From positions 837,001 through 901,000 of the forward strand of contig NZ_JIAL01000001.1 in assembly GCF_000688455.1 (NCBI RefSeq): DNA of 64,000 bases, written 5' to 3'. Of the stretch, positions 9,146 through 17,163 are shown piece after piece. The stretch is from Pseudacidobacterium ailaaui. Lineage in GTDB: Bacteria; Acidobacteriota; Terriglobia; Terriglobales; Acidobacteriaceae. The first letter of the stretch is position 1. Every line of letters starts with the position of its first letter. The translations under genes and the position numbers were made by a program. The notes under the pieces are model-generated. The model saw only the letters and a list, made by a program, of their open reading frames with translations. It ran no database searches and had not been told where the DNA came from.

Positions 9146-10722
9146 TTCGCGAACAGATGTTGGCGCAGATTGCGCGGCGTACCACTCCCTGGGACATCAT
9201 TGTGATTGGCGGCGGGGCCACCGGCATGGGCATCGCCGTGGATGCAGCCACCCGCGGCTTTGACGTGCTGCTGCTGGAGGCCAAAGACTTTGGCAAAGGC
9301 ACCTCCAGTCGCAGCACCAAGCTGGTCCATGGCGGCGTGCGGTATCTGGAGCAGGGCAACGTCTCGCTGGTCATGGAGGCCCTCAAGGAACGCGGCATCC
9401 TGCGGCAGAATGCTCCGCATCTGGTCCATGACCTGGCCTTCATTGTTCCCAATTATTCCTGGTGGGAAGCACCGTTTTACGGCATCGGACTGAAGCTGTA
9501 TGACATGCTTGCCGGCAAGTATGGCTTCGGCAAGTCCCGACTTCTCTCCTCAGAAGAAACGCTGGACCGGTTGCCAACCTTGCAGAAAGAAGGTCTGCGC
9601 GGCGGCGTCATCTATTACGACGGGCAATTCGATGACTCCCGCCTTTTGATTCACCTCGCCGCGACCGCCGCCGACCACGGCGCCGTGCTCGCAAATTACA
9701 TGCCGGTCATTGGAATCACCAGGGACGATGAAGGCTATGTGAACGGCGTGATGGCAAAGGACGAGGAAAGTGGACAGCAATACAGGCTTCCGGCCCGCGT
9801 CGTCATCAATGCTACAGGGATCTTTACGGACCACGTCCGCCAGATGGCTGACCCGCAGGTGCCTGCCATGGTCGAACCAAGCCAGGGGATTCACCTGGTC
9901 TTTGAGCGCTCCTTCCTCGCCGGAGACACGGCCATCATGGTCCCCCGCACGCGCGATGGGCGCGTCATGTTTGCCATCCCGTGGCACCAGCACACGCTGG
10001 TCGGCACCACCGACACACCCATCGAAGGACCATCCTATGAACCGCTTCCTCTCGAAGAGGAAATTGCCTTCATTCTGGATACGGCGGCGCAATACCTCAG
10101 CCGTCCGCCGCAGCGCCGCGATGTGCTCAGTGTCTTTGTGGGCATCCGCCCTCTGGTAAAAGCCACAGGCGCGGCGGGCAAGACCTCCTCACTCTCCCGG
10201 GACCACACCATCCACGTAGACAATTCCGGCCTGCTCACCATCACCGGAGGAAAATGGACCACTTACCGCCACATGGCAGAAGACTGCGTAGACCATGCCA
10301 TCACGCTGGGCCGTCTGCGTGAGGAACCCTGCGCCACCCGAAACCTGAAAATCCACGGCTATAGAAAAGAAGTGGATGACCAGGACAGCCTGTGGGTCTA
10401 TGGCTCCGATGCGGACGCCATCCGCCAGATTGCCGCGCGAGACCCTCATCTGGGCGAACCTCTGCATCCCGCCCTTCCTTACATCGGAGCCGAAGTGGTC
10501 TGGGCCGTGCAGCAGGAGATGGCGCGGACCGTGGAAGATGTTCTCGCGCGGCGTACCCGGGCACTCTTCCTCAATGCAAAGGCCGCACATGCAATGGCCC
10601 TCCCGGTCGCACGCATCATGGCCCAGCACCTGCACAAAGACGAAAGTTGGATCACACGACAGGTGGCCGAGGTTCAGTCCCTGGCACAGCAATACTCTCT
10701 GAACGGGGAAAGCGAAAAATGA
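9142..10722 (+). CDS. glpD: Aerobic glycerol-3-phosphate dehydrogenase
   Basis: FAD enzyme oxidising glycerol 3-phosphate to dihydroxyacetone phosphate and passing electrons to the respiratory quinone pool at the inner membrane face. 526 residues. The FAD dinucleotide fold is at residues 17-45 ([20 protein letters not shown]). It is followed by the GlpD signature [13 protein letters not shown] and a C-terminal cap domain containing [16 protein letters not shown]. The start codon overlaps the glpK stop (ATGA) and the stop overlaps the glpF start, again by ATGA. Confidence 0.96.
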   Translation: MIREQMLAQIARRTTPWDIIVIGGGATGMGIAVDAATRGFDVLLLEAKDFGKGTSSRSTKLVHGGVRYLEQGNVSLVMEALKERGILRQNAPHLVHDLAFIVPNYSWWEAPFYGIGLKLYDMLAGKYGFGKSRLLSSEETLDRLPTLQKEGLRGGVIYYDGQFDDSRLLIHLAATAADHGAVLANYMPVIGITRDDEGYVNGVMAKDEESGQQYRLPARVVINATGIFTDHVRQMADPQVPAMVEPSQGIHLVFERSFLAGDTAIMVPRTRDGRVMFAIPWHQHTLVGTTDTPIEGPSYEPLPLEEEIAFILDTAAQYLSRPPQRRDVLSVFVGIRPLVKATGAAGKTSSLSRDHTIHVDNSGLLTITGGKWTTYRHMAEDCVDHAITLGRLREEPCATRNLKIHGYRKEVDDQDSLWVYGSDADAIRQIAARDPHLGEPLHPALPYIGAEVVWAVQQEMARTVEDVLARRTRALFLNAKAAHAMALPVARIMAQHLHKDESWITRQVAEVQSLAQQYSLNGESEK

Positions 10723-11447
10723 GGTCTCCATTTTTTGGTGAATTTATGGGCACACTGGTGCTCATCCTGCTGGGCAATGGCGTCGTTGCCGGGGTCTTGC
10801 TAAAACGTTCCAAGGCCGAAAACAGCGGATGGATGGTCATTACCACTGGCTGGGCCTTTGCGGTACTCTGCGGAATCTTCGTTGCTGTGCTGTGTGGCAG
10901 CACGGACGCGCATCTGAATCCGGCCATCACGCTGGCCATGGCAGTGCAGACGGGCCACTTCAGCAAATGCCTGCCCTACATGGCCGCACAACTGCTGGGC
11001 GCCTTCACCGGAGCTACACTCGTCTGGCTCCATTACCTGCCGCACTGGGAACTGACCGCAGATGCTGAGGCCAAGCGCGCCACCTTCTGCACGATTCCCG
11101 CCATACGGAACTTTGCCGCCAATCTCCTTTCGGAGATCATCGGCACGGCGGTCCTTGTGCTTGTCGTGGGTGCTGTCAGTTCCAGGCTTGTACTCTCCAC
11201 CGGGGCTGCGGCCGGACTGTCGCCCTATCTCGTCGCCTGCATTGTCTGGTCTATCGGATTGTCTCTGGGCGGGACCACTGGATACGCCATCAATCCTGCC
11301 CGCGACCTTGGCCCTCGTCTTGCCCATTTTCTGCTTCCCCTGGCCGGGAAGGGCCCAAGCGACTGGAGCTACGCGCCGGTCCCTGTTCTGGGGCCCTGCA
11401 TTGGCGGCCTGCTGGCAGGATGGCTCCTGCGGGTCCTTGGCGCTTGA
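10719..11447 (+). CDS. glpF: Glycerol facilitator (aquaglyceroporin)
   Basis: A 242-residue MIP-family channel with six hydrophobic segments and the two half-helix NPA motifs: AHLNPAITLAM in the first repeat and AINPARDLGPR in the second. The Asp after the second NPAR is typical of glycerol-conducting rather than water-only channels. The ATG at 10719 overlaps the glpD stop (10720-10722), so GlpF is translated as the third gene of the operon. A longer open frame begins upstream inside glpD but is not conserved. Confidence 0.95.
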   Translation: MRSPFFGEFMGTLVLILLGNGVVAGVLLKRSKAENSGWMVITTGWAFAVLCGIFVAVLCGSTDAHLNPAITLAMAVQTGHFSKCLPYMAAQLLGAFTGATLVWLHYLPHWELTADAEAKRATFCTIPAIRNFAANLLSEIIGTAVLVLVVGAVSSRLVLSTGAAAGLSPYLVACIVWSIGLSLGGTTGYAINPARDLGPRLAHFLLPLAGKGPSDWSYAPVPVLGPCIGGLLAGWLLRVLGA

Positions 11448-11451
11448 CACG

Positions 11452-11479
11452 AAAAAAGCGGGCCTGAACTCAGGCCCGC
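11452..11479 (-). terminator. Intrinsic terminator for the SYLF gene, shared with glpF
   Basis: GCGGGCCTG (11458-11466) pairs perfectly with CAGGCCCGC (11471-11479) around a 4-nt loop. Six A residues at 11452-11457 give a T-run on the minus strand. This makes a good terminator for the minus-strand SYLF gene. It lies 11-32 bp past the glpF stop and may also end the glp operon. Confidence 0.8.
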
Positions 11480-11509
11480 CCATTTCTTAGCAAAATCGTT
11501 GCCACAGAA

Positions 11510-12196
11510 TTACTGGTTCTGTGCTGCATGGAAGTACTTCGCCACCGTGCGCAAAAACGGCTTGGAATCTGGCGGAGGAAGCACGTTCCCCTTCAGGATT
11601 TCCTCAAAGGTGTGGGGCGCACCGTAAAGGGCCGTCGTGTCATCCATGTTCTGGCTGACCGTGGTCCCATCCAGGTCAATCCCGGCAAACAGACCTTTAC
11701 TGCGGGAGTAGGTCAAAAGCTCAGCATTCAGCTTCCAGTCCGTCGAAGCCTGCGCATTGCGGCCCACCGGTCCGGCTGAAGCCGCAGCGTCGCCGCCAAT
11801 CTTAAATTTGTTCTTCAGCAGGTCCTGCATCCCTTTCTGGTTTACGGCCACCAGGACCAGGTCTGTTCCCTGACCACCAATCTGGAATCCGAAAGATCCA
11901 CCTGCCATGCGGATGAAGACAGGCCCGCTCCAGCCATGTCCTGTACGGCAGGTCACAACGCCCTGTCCATACTGTCCGCCAACAATGAACGCAGCCTTCT
12001 TCAGGCTGGGCACCACGGCAATGCACGTCGCCTGCTTGACGATGCTGTCTGGAATGCCTTTATCTGGGGTCTGCATAATCTGCTCAATGACGGTCCTGGA
12101 ATTTTCCAACCGCTCATCCAGGGTCGCCTTGTCACTAGCAGCAAGCGCTGGGATGGAAATTCCCGCAACGCATAACAGTGTTAAAAACTTTTTCAT
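11510..12196 (-). CDS. Secreted SYLF (Ysc84-type) lipid-binding protein
   Basis: A 228-residue exported protein: signal peptide MKKFLTLLCVAGISIPALAA, then a helical segment and the SYLF domain (CIAVVPSLKKAAFIVGGQYG, GHGWSGPVFIRMAGGSFGFQIG, DLVLVAVNQKGM, and the C-terminal LTYSRSKGLFAGIDLDGT). SYLF domains bind phosphoinositides in eukaryotes; the bacterial role is not settled. The ATG at 12196 is chosen because it starts the signal peptide and follows GAAAG; a longer frame from 12283 has no sense as a leader. Terminated by the hairpin at 11452-11479. Confidence 0.88.
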   Translation of the reverse strand: MKKFLTLLCVAGISIPALAASDKATLDERLENSRTVIEQIMQTPDKGIPDSIVKQATCIAVVPSLKKAAFIVGGQYGQGVVTCRTGHGWSGPVFIRMAGGSFGFQIGGQGTDLVLVAVNQKGMQDLLKNKFKIGGDAAASAGPVGRNAQASTDWKLNAELLTYSRSKGLFAGIDLDGTTVSQNMDDTTALYGAPHTFEEILKGNVLPPPDSKPFLRTVAKYFHAAQNQ

Positions 12197-12534
12197 TTCT
12201 TTCGTTCTCCCTATTCTGCTGATTTCACTGATCTCAATTGTCGCTGGAAACGGGGGCATCACCGCAACGCCGACCGTCGGCACTTGTATGACACATGTTA
12301 AGCCGACTTGGTTGCTAAGGATTAAGGAGAATCCTCACCGAAAGCAAAAGAGGACCCTCTCGTTTCGAATCCTCTTGTCAAAATACCAAACAAAAAAAGG
12401 GGGGCTGAACTAGCCAGCCCCGTTCCCCAGATCTGCGTTGTTGCTGATTACGTTTGTAAGGCAAAAGTAGTTACCTCGCAAGATACCAGAGGTCTGCTGA
12501 CCTTTGTGCCAGGTATTTACTGGAAAGATACTAG
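12197..12534. other. Intergenic region between the SYLF gene start and the regulator end
   Basis: 338 bp without a convincing gene. It holds the upstream region of the minus-strand SYLF gene and, at 12392-12421, a terminator for the minus-strand regulator. An imperfect hairpin AAGAGGA/TCCTCTT lies around 12347-12375. Only short open frames are present and none has a ribosome binding site or recognisable product. Confidence 0.5.
12392..12421 (-). terminator. Intrinsic terminator downstream of the dcd-regulator pair
   Basis: GGGGCTG (12401-12407) and CAGCCCC (12415-12421) form a 7-bp stem with a 7-nt loop. Seven A residues at 12392-12398 read as a T-run on the minus strand. It lies about 115 bp past the stop of the minus-strand regulator ending at 12535. 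Confidence 0.75.
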
Positions 12535-13197
12535 TTAGAAATTCCGCACAGGGGGAACAAGGGCATTTTTTGCAGCATGGACGGACAGGGCCGTACGATT
12601 GCCCACACCGGCCTTTTTCATCATACGGCCGATATAAGACTTTACGGTGCGCACTTCAATACCAAGTGCCTGCGCAATCTCGCGGTTGGACCGCGCAGAT
12701 ACCAGCAACTGCAGAACATCCAGCTCCCGCTGCGTAAATTGTGGAGCAAAGCGCGGATTCAGCGATCCGTGGGCCAGCATACGGTCCACCATCAGAGACA
12801 AAGTGTGCCGAGGGGCCCAGATCGACCCTCCCGCCACGATCTCAATCGCCTGCTTTACCTCTTCCGGAGTGGCTGTGTCGGTCAGATACCCCTTGGCCCC
12901 GGCAGAAATGGCCCCGATGATCGTCTCATCATCTCCGTCCGTACTCATGACAACGATCCTCATCTGCGGCTGCTGGGTACGGAGACGGTGGATGACCGGC
13001 AGCACGTCCTCGGGATACATCAGGCTGATGACCGCGACATCCAGGGACTGCAGCTGCTCCAGGCGGTCCAGGTCTGCTTCCACCAGATCGGCCCCGCGAA
13101 TCTCCTCAAGAATGCTTCGCAAGCCAGCTCGGCGAATCGGCTCAACCGCATATAAGCCGATGCGAAGATTCTTTCCGTATTGGACCCGGTCTTCCAT
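12535..13197 (-). CDS. NarL/LuxR-type regulator with a degenerate receiver domain
   Basis: 220 residues: a receiver-like domain (about 10-130) and a LuxR-type helix-turn-helix (about 150-215: FTQRELDVLQLLVSARSNRE, EVRTVKSYIGRMMKKAG). The receiver lacks the phosphorylation site. The beta-3 segment reads DVAVISLMYPED, where family members have an Asp in place of the Ser, and the acidic pair after beta-1 and the Lys of beta-5 are also missing. It probably works without phosphorylation. It starts 4 bp after the dcd stop, implying one transcript. Target genes are unknown. Confidence 0.85.
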   Translation of the reverse strand: MEDRVQYGKNLRIGLYAVEPIRRAGLRSILEEIRGADLVEADLDRLEQLQSLDVAVISLMYPEDVLPVIHRLRTQQPQMRIVVMSTDGDDETIIGAISAGAKGYLTDTATPEEVKQAIEIVAGGSIWAPRHTLSLMVDRMLAHGSLNPRFAPQFTQRELDVLQLLVSARSNREIAQALGIEVRTVKSYIGRMMKKAGVGNRTALSVHAAKNALVPPVRNF

Positions 13198-13201
13198 TCA
13201 C

Positions 13202-13756
13202 CTACAATTTTGGCAGCACGATCCCCTGCTGTCTCTGGTATTTTCCCTTCCGGTCGGCATAACTGATCTCGCAGATCTCGTCTGACTGGAAAAACAAGAT
13301 CTGGCAAAGCCCTTCATTTGCATACACCCGGGCTGGCAGCGGCGTCGTGTTGGATATTTCCAGCGTGACGAAACCTTCCCACTCCGGCTCAAAGGGTGTC
13401 ACATTCACGATAATTCCACATCGCGCATAGGTGGATTTCCCGACACAAATGGTCAACACGTCGCGGGGAATCTTAAAATACTCGACCGAGCGCGCCAATG
13501 CAAACGAATTCGGGGGAATAATGACGGAATCCGCCTGCACGGTCACAAAGGACCGCTCATCAAAGTTCTTAGGATCTATAATAGCGGAATTTACGTTGGT
13601 GAAGATTTTAAATTCATCGGACACCCGCAAATCGTACCCGTAGGACGACAATCCATAGGAAACCACCCCCTCCTTCACCTGTTTTTCGCTGAAGGGATGG
13701 ATCATTCCGTGCCTGGTCGCCATTTCGCGGATCCAGCGGTCGCTTTTGATGGACAT
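13202..13756 (-). CDS. dcd: dCTP deaminase
   Basis: Deaminates dCTP to dUTP in pyrimidine deoxynucleotide synthesis. 184 residues, normal length. Family marks are [12 protein letters not shown] at the start, [20 protein letters not shown], and the active-site region [18 protein letters not shown] followed by [13 protein letters not shown] with the catalytic Glu. CAGGA stands about 6 nt before the ATG. It is the upstream gene of a two-gene unit with the regulator that begins 4 bp later, and is divergent from the HU gene. Confidence 0.95.
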   Translation of the reverse strand: MSIKSDRWIREMATRHGMIHPFSEKQVKEGVVSYGLSSYGYDLRVSDEFKIFTNVNSAIIDPKNFDERSFVTVQADSVIIPPNSFALARSVEYFKIPRDVLTICVGKSTYARCGIIVNVTPFEPEWEGFVTLEISNTTPLPARVYANEGLCQILFFQSDEICEISYADRKGKYQRQQGIVLPKL

Positions 13757-13829
13757 GAAATTCCTGCCTTTTTCTATTGTGTACCAGATAATTTGCCTGA
13801 AATCTGCATCTTATGTGACAATCGGCGCG

Positions 13830-13858
13830 TTGACAATGCCCGGAAAGCTTTCTACCAT
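13830..13858 (+). promoter_or_regulatory. Sigma-70-type promoter for the HU gene
   Basis: TTGACA at 13830-13835 and TACCAT at 13853-13858 are separated by exactly 17 bp. The predicted start near 13865 leaves a leader of about 45 nt before the HU start codon at 13912. The consensus -35 and ideal spacing make this the clearest promoter in the window. It faces away from dcd. Confidence 0.7.
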
Positions 13859-13911
13859 CCACAGTAGTCGGGCAGTTGGTTGAAGATTCCTGCGGTCGAA
13901 GGAGAAACGCC

Positions 13912-14181
13912 TTGATAAAACAAGACATTATCCATCACGTGATTGAGCGGACCGGACTGCCTCGCAATAAGGCCGAGGCGGCAGTGGACAAGGTGTTTGA
14001 CAGCCTGAAAAAAGCGCTTGCCGCCGGAGACCGCATCGAGCTGCGCGGCTTCGGCGTCTTTACCGTGCGCCCCCGCAAAACGGGAATCGGACGCAATCCC
14101 CGCACCGGGGCCGAGGTCACCATCACGCCCGGTAAGGCCGTGCGTTTTAAACCAGGCAAAGAGCTCCATCTGACCGACTGA
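13912..14181 (+). CDS. HU/IHF-family nucleoid protein
   Basis: An 89-residue DNA-bending protein. It has the HU helical N-terminus (IKQDIIHHVIERTGLPRNKA), the signature RIELRGFGVFTVRPRKTG and the flexible arm GRNPRTGAEVTI, with the Pro that intercalates into DNA. The TTG start is set by AAGGAG at 13899-13904, 7 nt upstream; the N-terminus then matches HU. The ideal promoter at 13830-13858 suggests strong expression, with the TTG possibly lowering translation. Whether it acts as HU or as an IHF subunit cannot be told from sequence alone. Confidence 0.93.
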   Translation: MIKQDIIHHVIERTGLPRNKAEAAVDKVFDSLKKALAAGDRIELRGFGVFTVRPRKTGIGRNPRTGAEVTITPGKAVRFKPGKELHLTD

Positions 14182-14298
14182 CTCGCTTTCCTATTTCCGC
14201 AGTTTCCTTGCTATGCGGGAAAGGTATTCGCTCACGCCGGTACCATGTTCCCGTCAGGCGCCTTCTGCCTTGCTGGCAATGCGCTAAACTATCTGGTT

Positions 14299-15894
14299 AT
14301 GGCCACCGCCGAAATTTCCACTGTCATCCTTCCGCGCTCGCCCCAGGGTGAGTTCCGCAATGAGCCTTTTACCGATTTCACAGACCGGGAGAACGTCCAT
14401 GCCCTCAAGGAGGCCCTGGTCTACGTGGGTGACCGGTTGGGCCATGAGTATGACCTCATCATTGGCGGCGAACGCCTGAAAACTTCCGGGAAGATTGAAT
14501 CGCGTAATCCTGCCCGGCCCAGCCAGATCGTAGGCATCCATCAGAAGGCCGGCGCCGAACACGCGGAACTGGCCATGCAGGCCGCACTCAAAGCATTTGA
14601 GCGCTGGCGCTTTGTCTCTGCCGAAGAGCGCGCCTCCTTGCTGTTGCACGCAGCTGAAATCATCCGCAAGCGCAAATTCGAGTTCTGTGCCTGGCTGATT
14701 TACGAAGTAGGCAAAAACTGGGCCGAGGCAGACGCCGACGTGGGTGAGACGATTGACTTCCTGGAATTTTATGCACGTGAGGCCCTGCGTCTGGCCAAAG
14801 CCAGCACACCAATTCAATACCCTGGGGAACGCAATGAGCTCCTTTATATCCCCCTTGGAGTCGGCGCGGTGATTCCTCCCTGGAATTTCCCCTTCGCCAT
14901 TATGGCTGGCATGACGTCGGCAGCCATTGTGGCCGGAAACACCGTGGTCCTGAAGCCTTCCAGCGATTCTCCTACCATTGCGGAACGGTTTGTGGATGTT
15001 CTGGAGGAAGCTGGAATGCCCGCAGGAGTGGTGAATTTCTGCCCTGGCTCCGGAGCGACCTTTGGAAATGCCATCGTCGAACACCCGAAGACGCGCTTCA
15101 TCGCCTTCACCGGCTCGAAGGAAGTTGGACTCGATATCCACGAGCGCGCGGCCAGGCACCGTCCCGGCCAGATCTGGATCAAGCGGACCATCCTCGAAAT
15201 GGGCGGCAAGGACTCCATCATCGTAAGCTCCGACGCCGACCTGGACGCGGCGGTCGAGGGGGTAGTGGCTTCTGCCTTTGGGTTCAGTGGGCAGAAATGC
15301 TCCGCCTGCTCCCGCGCCATCGTAGAAGAGCCTCTTTATGATGTGTTTGTAGACCGCATCCGGGAGCGGGTGGCCCGACTGACCGTGGGCGATCCGGTAC
15401 AGAATCCAAACATGGGCCCCGTGGTCAATGCCGCCGCCATGAAGTCCATCCTTGAATACATTGAAATTGGCAAACGCGAGGGGCGTCTGATTGCCGGCGG
15501 GAATACCATCCAGACCCCGGAACAGGGATACTTCCTCGAACCCACTGTTTTTGCTGATGTAGCACCCGATGCGCGCATCGCGCAGGAAGAAATCTTCGGC
15601 CCGGTCATGGCCATCATCCAGGCCAGGGACTATGACCATGCGCTCGAAATCGCCAACAATACGGAGTATGGTCTTACCGGGGCCGTCTATAGCAATGACC
15701 GCGAAAAGCTGAACAAGGCACGATTGCTCTTCCACGTGGGAAATCTTTACTTCAATCGGAAGTGCACGGGGGCCATGGTCGGCGCGCATCCATTTGGCGG
15801 CTTTAATATGTCGGGCACGGACTCCAAGGCAGGGGGCCCCGACTATCTGTATCTGTTTACCCAGGCAAAATCTGTAGCAGAAAAACTCCGTTAG
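14299..15894 (+). CDS. pruA: 1-pyrroline-5-carboxylate (glutamate semialdehyde) dehydrogenase
   Basis: NAD-dependent aldehyde dehydrogenase making glutamate from P5C, the second step of proline catabolism. 531 residues, the size of RocA/PruA-type enzymes. Marks include IPLGVGAVIPPWNFPFAIMA, the catalytic Glu in ILEMGGKDSIIV, the catalytic Cys in GFSGQKCSACSR, and QEEIFGPVMAII. The N-terminal FRNEPFTDFTDRENV is typical of P5C dehydrogenases and separates it from generic ALDHs. The start is uncertain: 14299 matches the family, but 14245 is also in frame. No proline dehydrogenase gene is adjacent. Confidence 0.92.
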   Translation: MATAEISTVILPRSPQGEFRNEPFTDFTDRENVHALKEALVYVGDRLGHEYDLIIGGERLKTSGKIESRNPARPSQIVGIHQKAGAEHAELAMQAALKAFERWRFVSAEERASLLLHAAEIIRKRKFEFCAWLIYEVGKNWAEADADVGETIDFLEFYAREALRLAKASTPIQYPGERNELLYIPLGVGAVIPPWNFPFAIMAGMTSAAIVAGNTVVLKPSSDSPTIAERFVDVLEEAGMPAGVVNFCPGSGATFGNAIVEHPKTRFIAFTGSKEVGLDIHERAARHRPGQIWIKRTILEMGGKDSIIVSSDADLDAAVEGVVASAFGFSGQKCSACSRAIVEEPLYDVFVDRIRERVARLTVGDPVQNPNMGPVVNAAAMKSILEYIEIGKREGRLIAGGNTIQTPEQGYFLEPTVFADVAPDARIAQEEIFGPVMAIIQARDYDHALEIANNTEYGLTGAVYSNDREKLNKARLLFHVGNLYFNRKCTGAMVGAHPFGGFNMSGTDSKAGGPDYLYLFTQAKSVAEKLR

Positions 15895-15906
15895 CCCACT
15901 TTTCAA

Positions 15907-15963
15907 CCGGCATCTCAATGGAGCTTGCTCAAACCTTGAAATCAAGATCCAGAGAGATGCCGG
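15907..15963. terminator. Nested inverted repeat between pruA and the convergent regulator
   Basis: CCGGCATCTC (15907-15916) pairs perfectly with GAGATGCCGG (15954-15963). A small hairpin CTTGA/TCAAG lies inside near 15935-15946. The element sits between the convergent pruA and regulator stops and could end both transcripts. There is no T-run, so the terminator call is tentative. Confidence 0.5.
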
Positions 15964-15975
15964 CTGATGCCGCTC

Positions 15976-16638
15976 TCAATACATTTGGGCCATCATTTCA
16001 TTTCCGACCGCTTCTGCCGCCTCGGCCAGCATTTTGTGGTGGATGATAAAGAGGGCCAGCTCCAGACGGTCTGAAACACCTGTCTTGTCGTAGATGCTCC
16101 GCAGATAGTTTTTGATGACCTGCTCGCTTGTTCCCAGTCTGAGGGCAATCTCTTTGTTTTTGCAGCCCTGCACGATGAGGGCAACGATCTTCATCTCCTT
16201 GGGGGTCAAACGGTCCCGAACACGCGCCCCGACCTCATCCTCATTCTGATGCCGCACCATCACATCGAGCGCATGCTGTAAATATGCTTCTCCGGTGGCC
16301 ACTTTTCGGACACACTCCATGAGGACCGAACCGCTGACCGAACGGTAAAGGATGCCCTGTACCCCCTGTTCCAACCAAGGGCGCGGTGATTCCTGCACCT
16401 CAAGGACCACGATGGTACGGCAGCCTGAGCGCTGACAGCGGTCCATCAGTTGTGGCACGTCTAACTTCAAAGTAGAAGTGAAAATGAGCACTGAGTTACG
16501 AAAGGCATCCAGCGCATGATAGAGGCGTTCAGCGTCCTGGCACTGGGCGATGATGCGGAAATCATCCTCCATGGCCAGGATTTTTGCAGTGCCGGCGCGA
16601 AAGACCGCCTGATTGTCAGCAAGAATGATCTTAAACAT
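15976..16638 (-). CDS. NarL/LuxR-type regulator with a modified receiver
   Basis: 220 residues with an N-terminal receiver-like domain (about 1-125) and a C-terminal LuxR helix-turn-helix (LTPKEMKIVALIVQGCKNKE, TSEQVIKNYLRSIYDKTGVS). The first acidic residue survives (IILADNQAVFRAG), but the phosphoacceptor Asp is absent: beta-3 reads SVLIFTSTLKL. The beta-5 Lys also appears replaced (GILYRSVSG). It is therefore probably not phosphorylated in the normal way. It is convergent with pruA and divergent from the redox two-component pair; its targets are unknown. Confidence 0.85.
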   Translation of the reverse strand: MFKIILADNQAVFRAGTAKILAMEDDFRIIAQCQDAERLYHALDAFRNSVLIFTSTLKLDVPQLMDRCQRSGCRTIVVLEVQESPRPWLEQGVQGILYRSVSGSVLMECVRKVATGEAYLQHALDVMVRHQNEDEVGARVRDRLTPKEMKIVALIVQGCKNKEIALRLGTSEQVIKNYLRSIYDKTGVSDRLELALFIIHHKMLAEAAEAVGNEMMAQMY

Positions 16639-17163
16639 AGCGAGCGTGCTTTTCCCCCGATAACCGCTCTGCGGTTTTTATCATTACCGCAGGTTAAAGA
16701 CAAATTGTATGCAACGCTGAATACCTTTCAGGTCGCATCCGCAAGACAGATCAAACACTTCCATTGGCATCCCGAAATTGCTGCATGGAGGAGCAAATCC
16801 CAGATGCCGAACTTACTAAAGTACAGATTGATGTCTGGTAAGTGAACATAGGTTACGCAAAAATCCTGTTTTGGGAAAGAGTTTTCCATAGTTATTTCAT
16901 AGTCTCTTTCGTTATCTGGATTTTCTTTGATTTTTCTATATTTCTACCTATCTTCCTGAAGGTTAGGACTTACTTTTGCTAGACGGAGAATATAGGGTAA
17001 CTCTGATTATCGTAAATAAGTAATCTATAGTGATTACTTATGTTCAATTTTTATGGTTACTTCATGCCATGGTGCTCCCGGGCTGCCACCCTTTTTTTCT
17101 TCCGGAGGCCCCGCTCCTGCTGCACTTGGGAATTCTTCGTCGCTCCCCTTACACTGGTAGCGC
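16639..17163. other. AT-rich intergenic region between two divergent regulators
   Basis: 525 bp with no supportable gene. Roughly 16850-17060 is much richer in A+T than the surroundings. The region must carry the promoters of the minus-strand regulator and of the plus-strand receiver-reductase gene. A perfect 10-bp palindrome at 17016-17041 stands out and is listed separately. Confidence 0.6.
17016..17041. promoter_or_regulatory. Palindromic candidate operator
   Basis: ATAAGTAATC (17016-17025) and GATTACTTAT (17032-17041) are perfect inverted repeats separated by TATAGT. The element lies 123 bp upstream of the ATG at 17164 in an A+T-rich tract. Symmetry and spacing fit a homodimer binding site. 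A cruciform or hairpin role is also possible. No cognate regulator is proven. Confidence 0.5.

Noticed and set aside
12335-12380. tRNA T-loop-like TTTCGAATCC
   Set aside because: The flanking bases do not form a T stem, and no acceptor, D or anticodon arms can be built.
14284-15945. 553-codon open frame antisense to pruA
   Set aside because: It mirrors a well-supported dehydrogenase gene; composition and lack of any family pattern mark it as a shadow of G+C-rich coding DNA.
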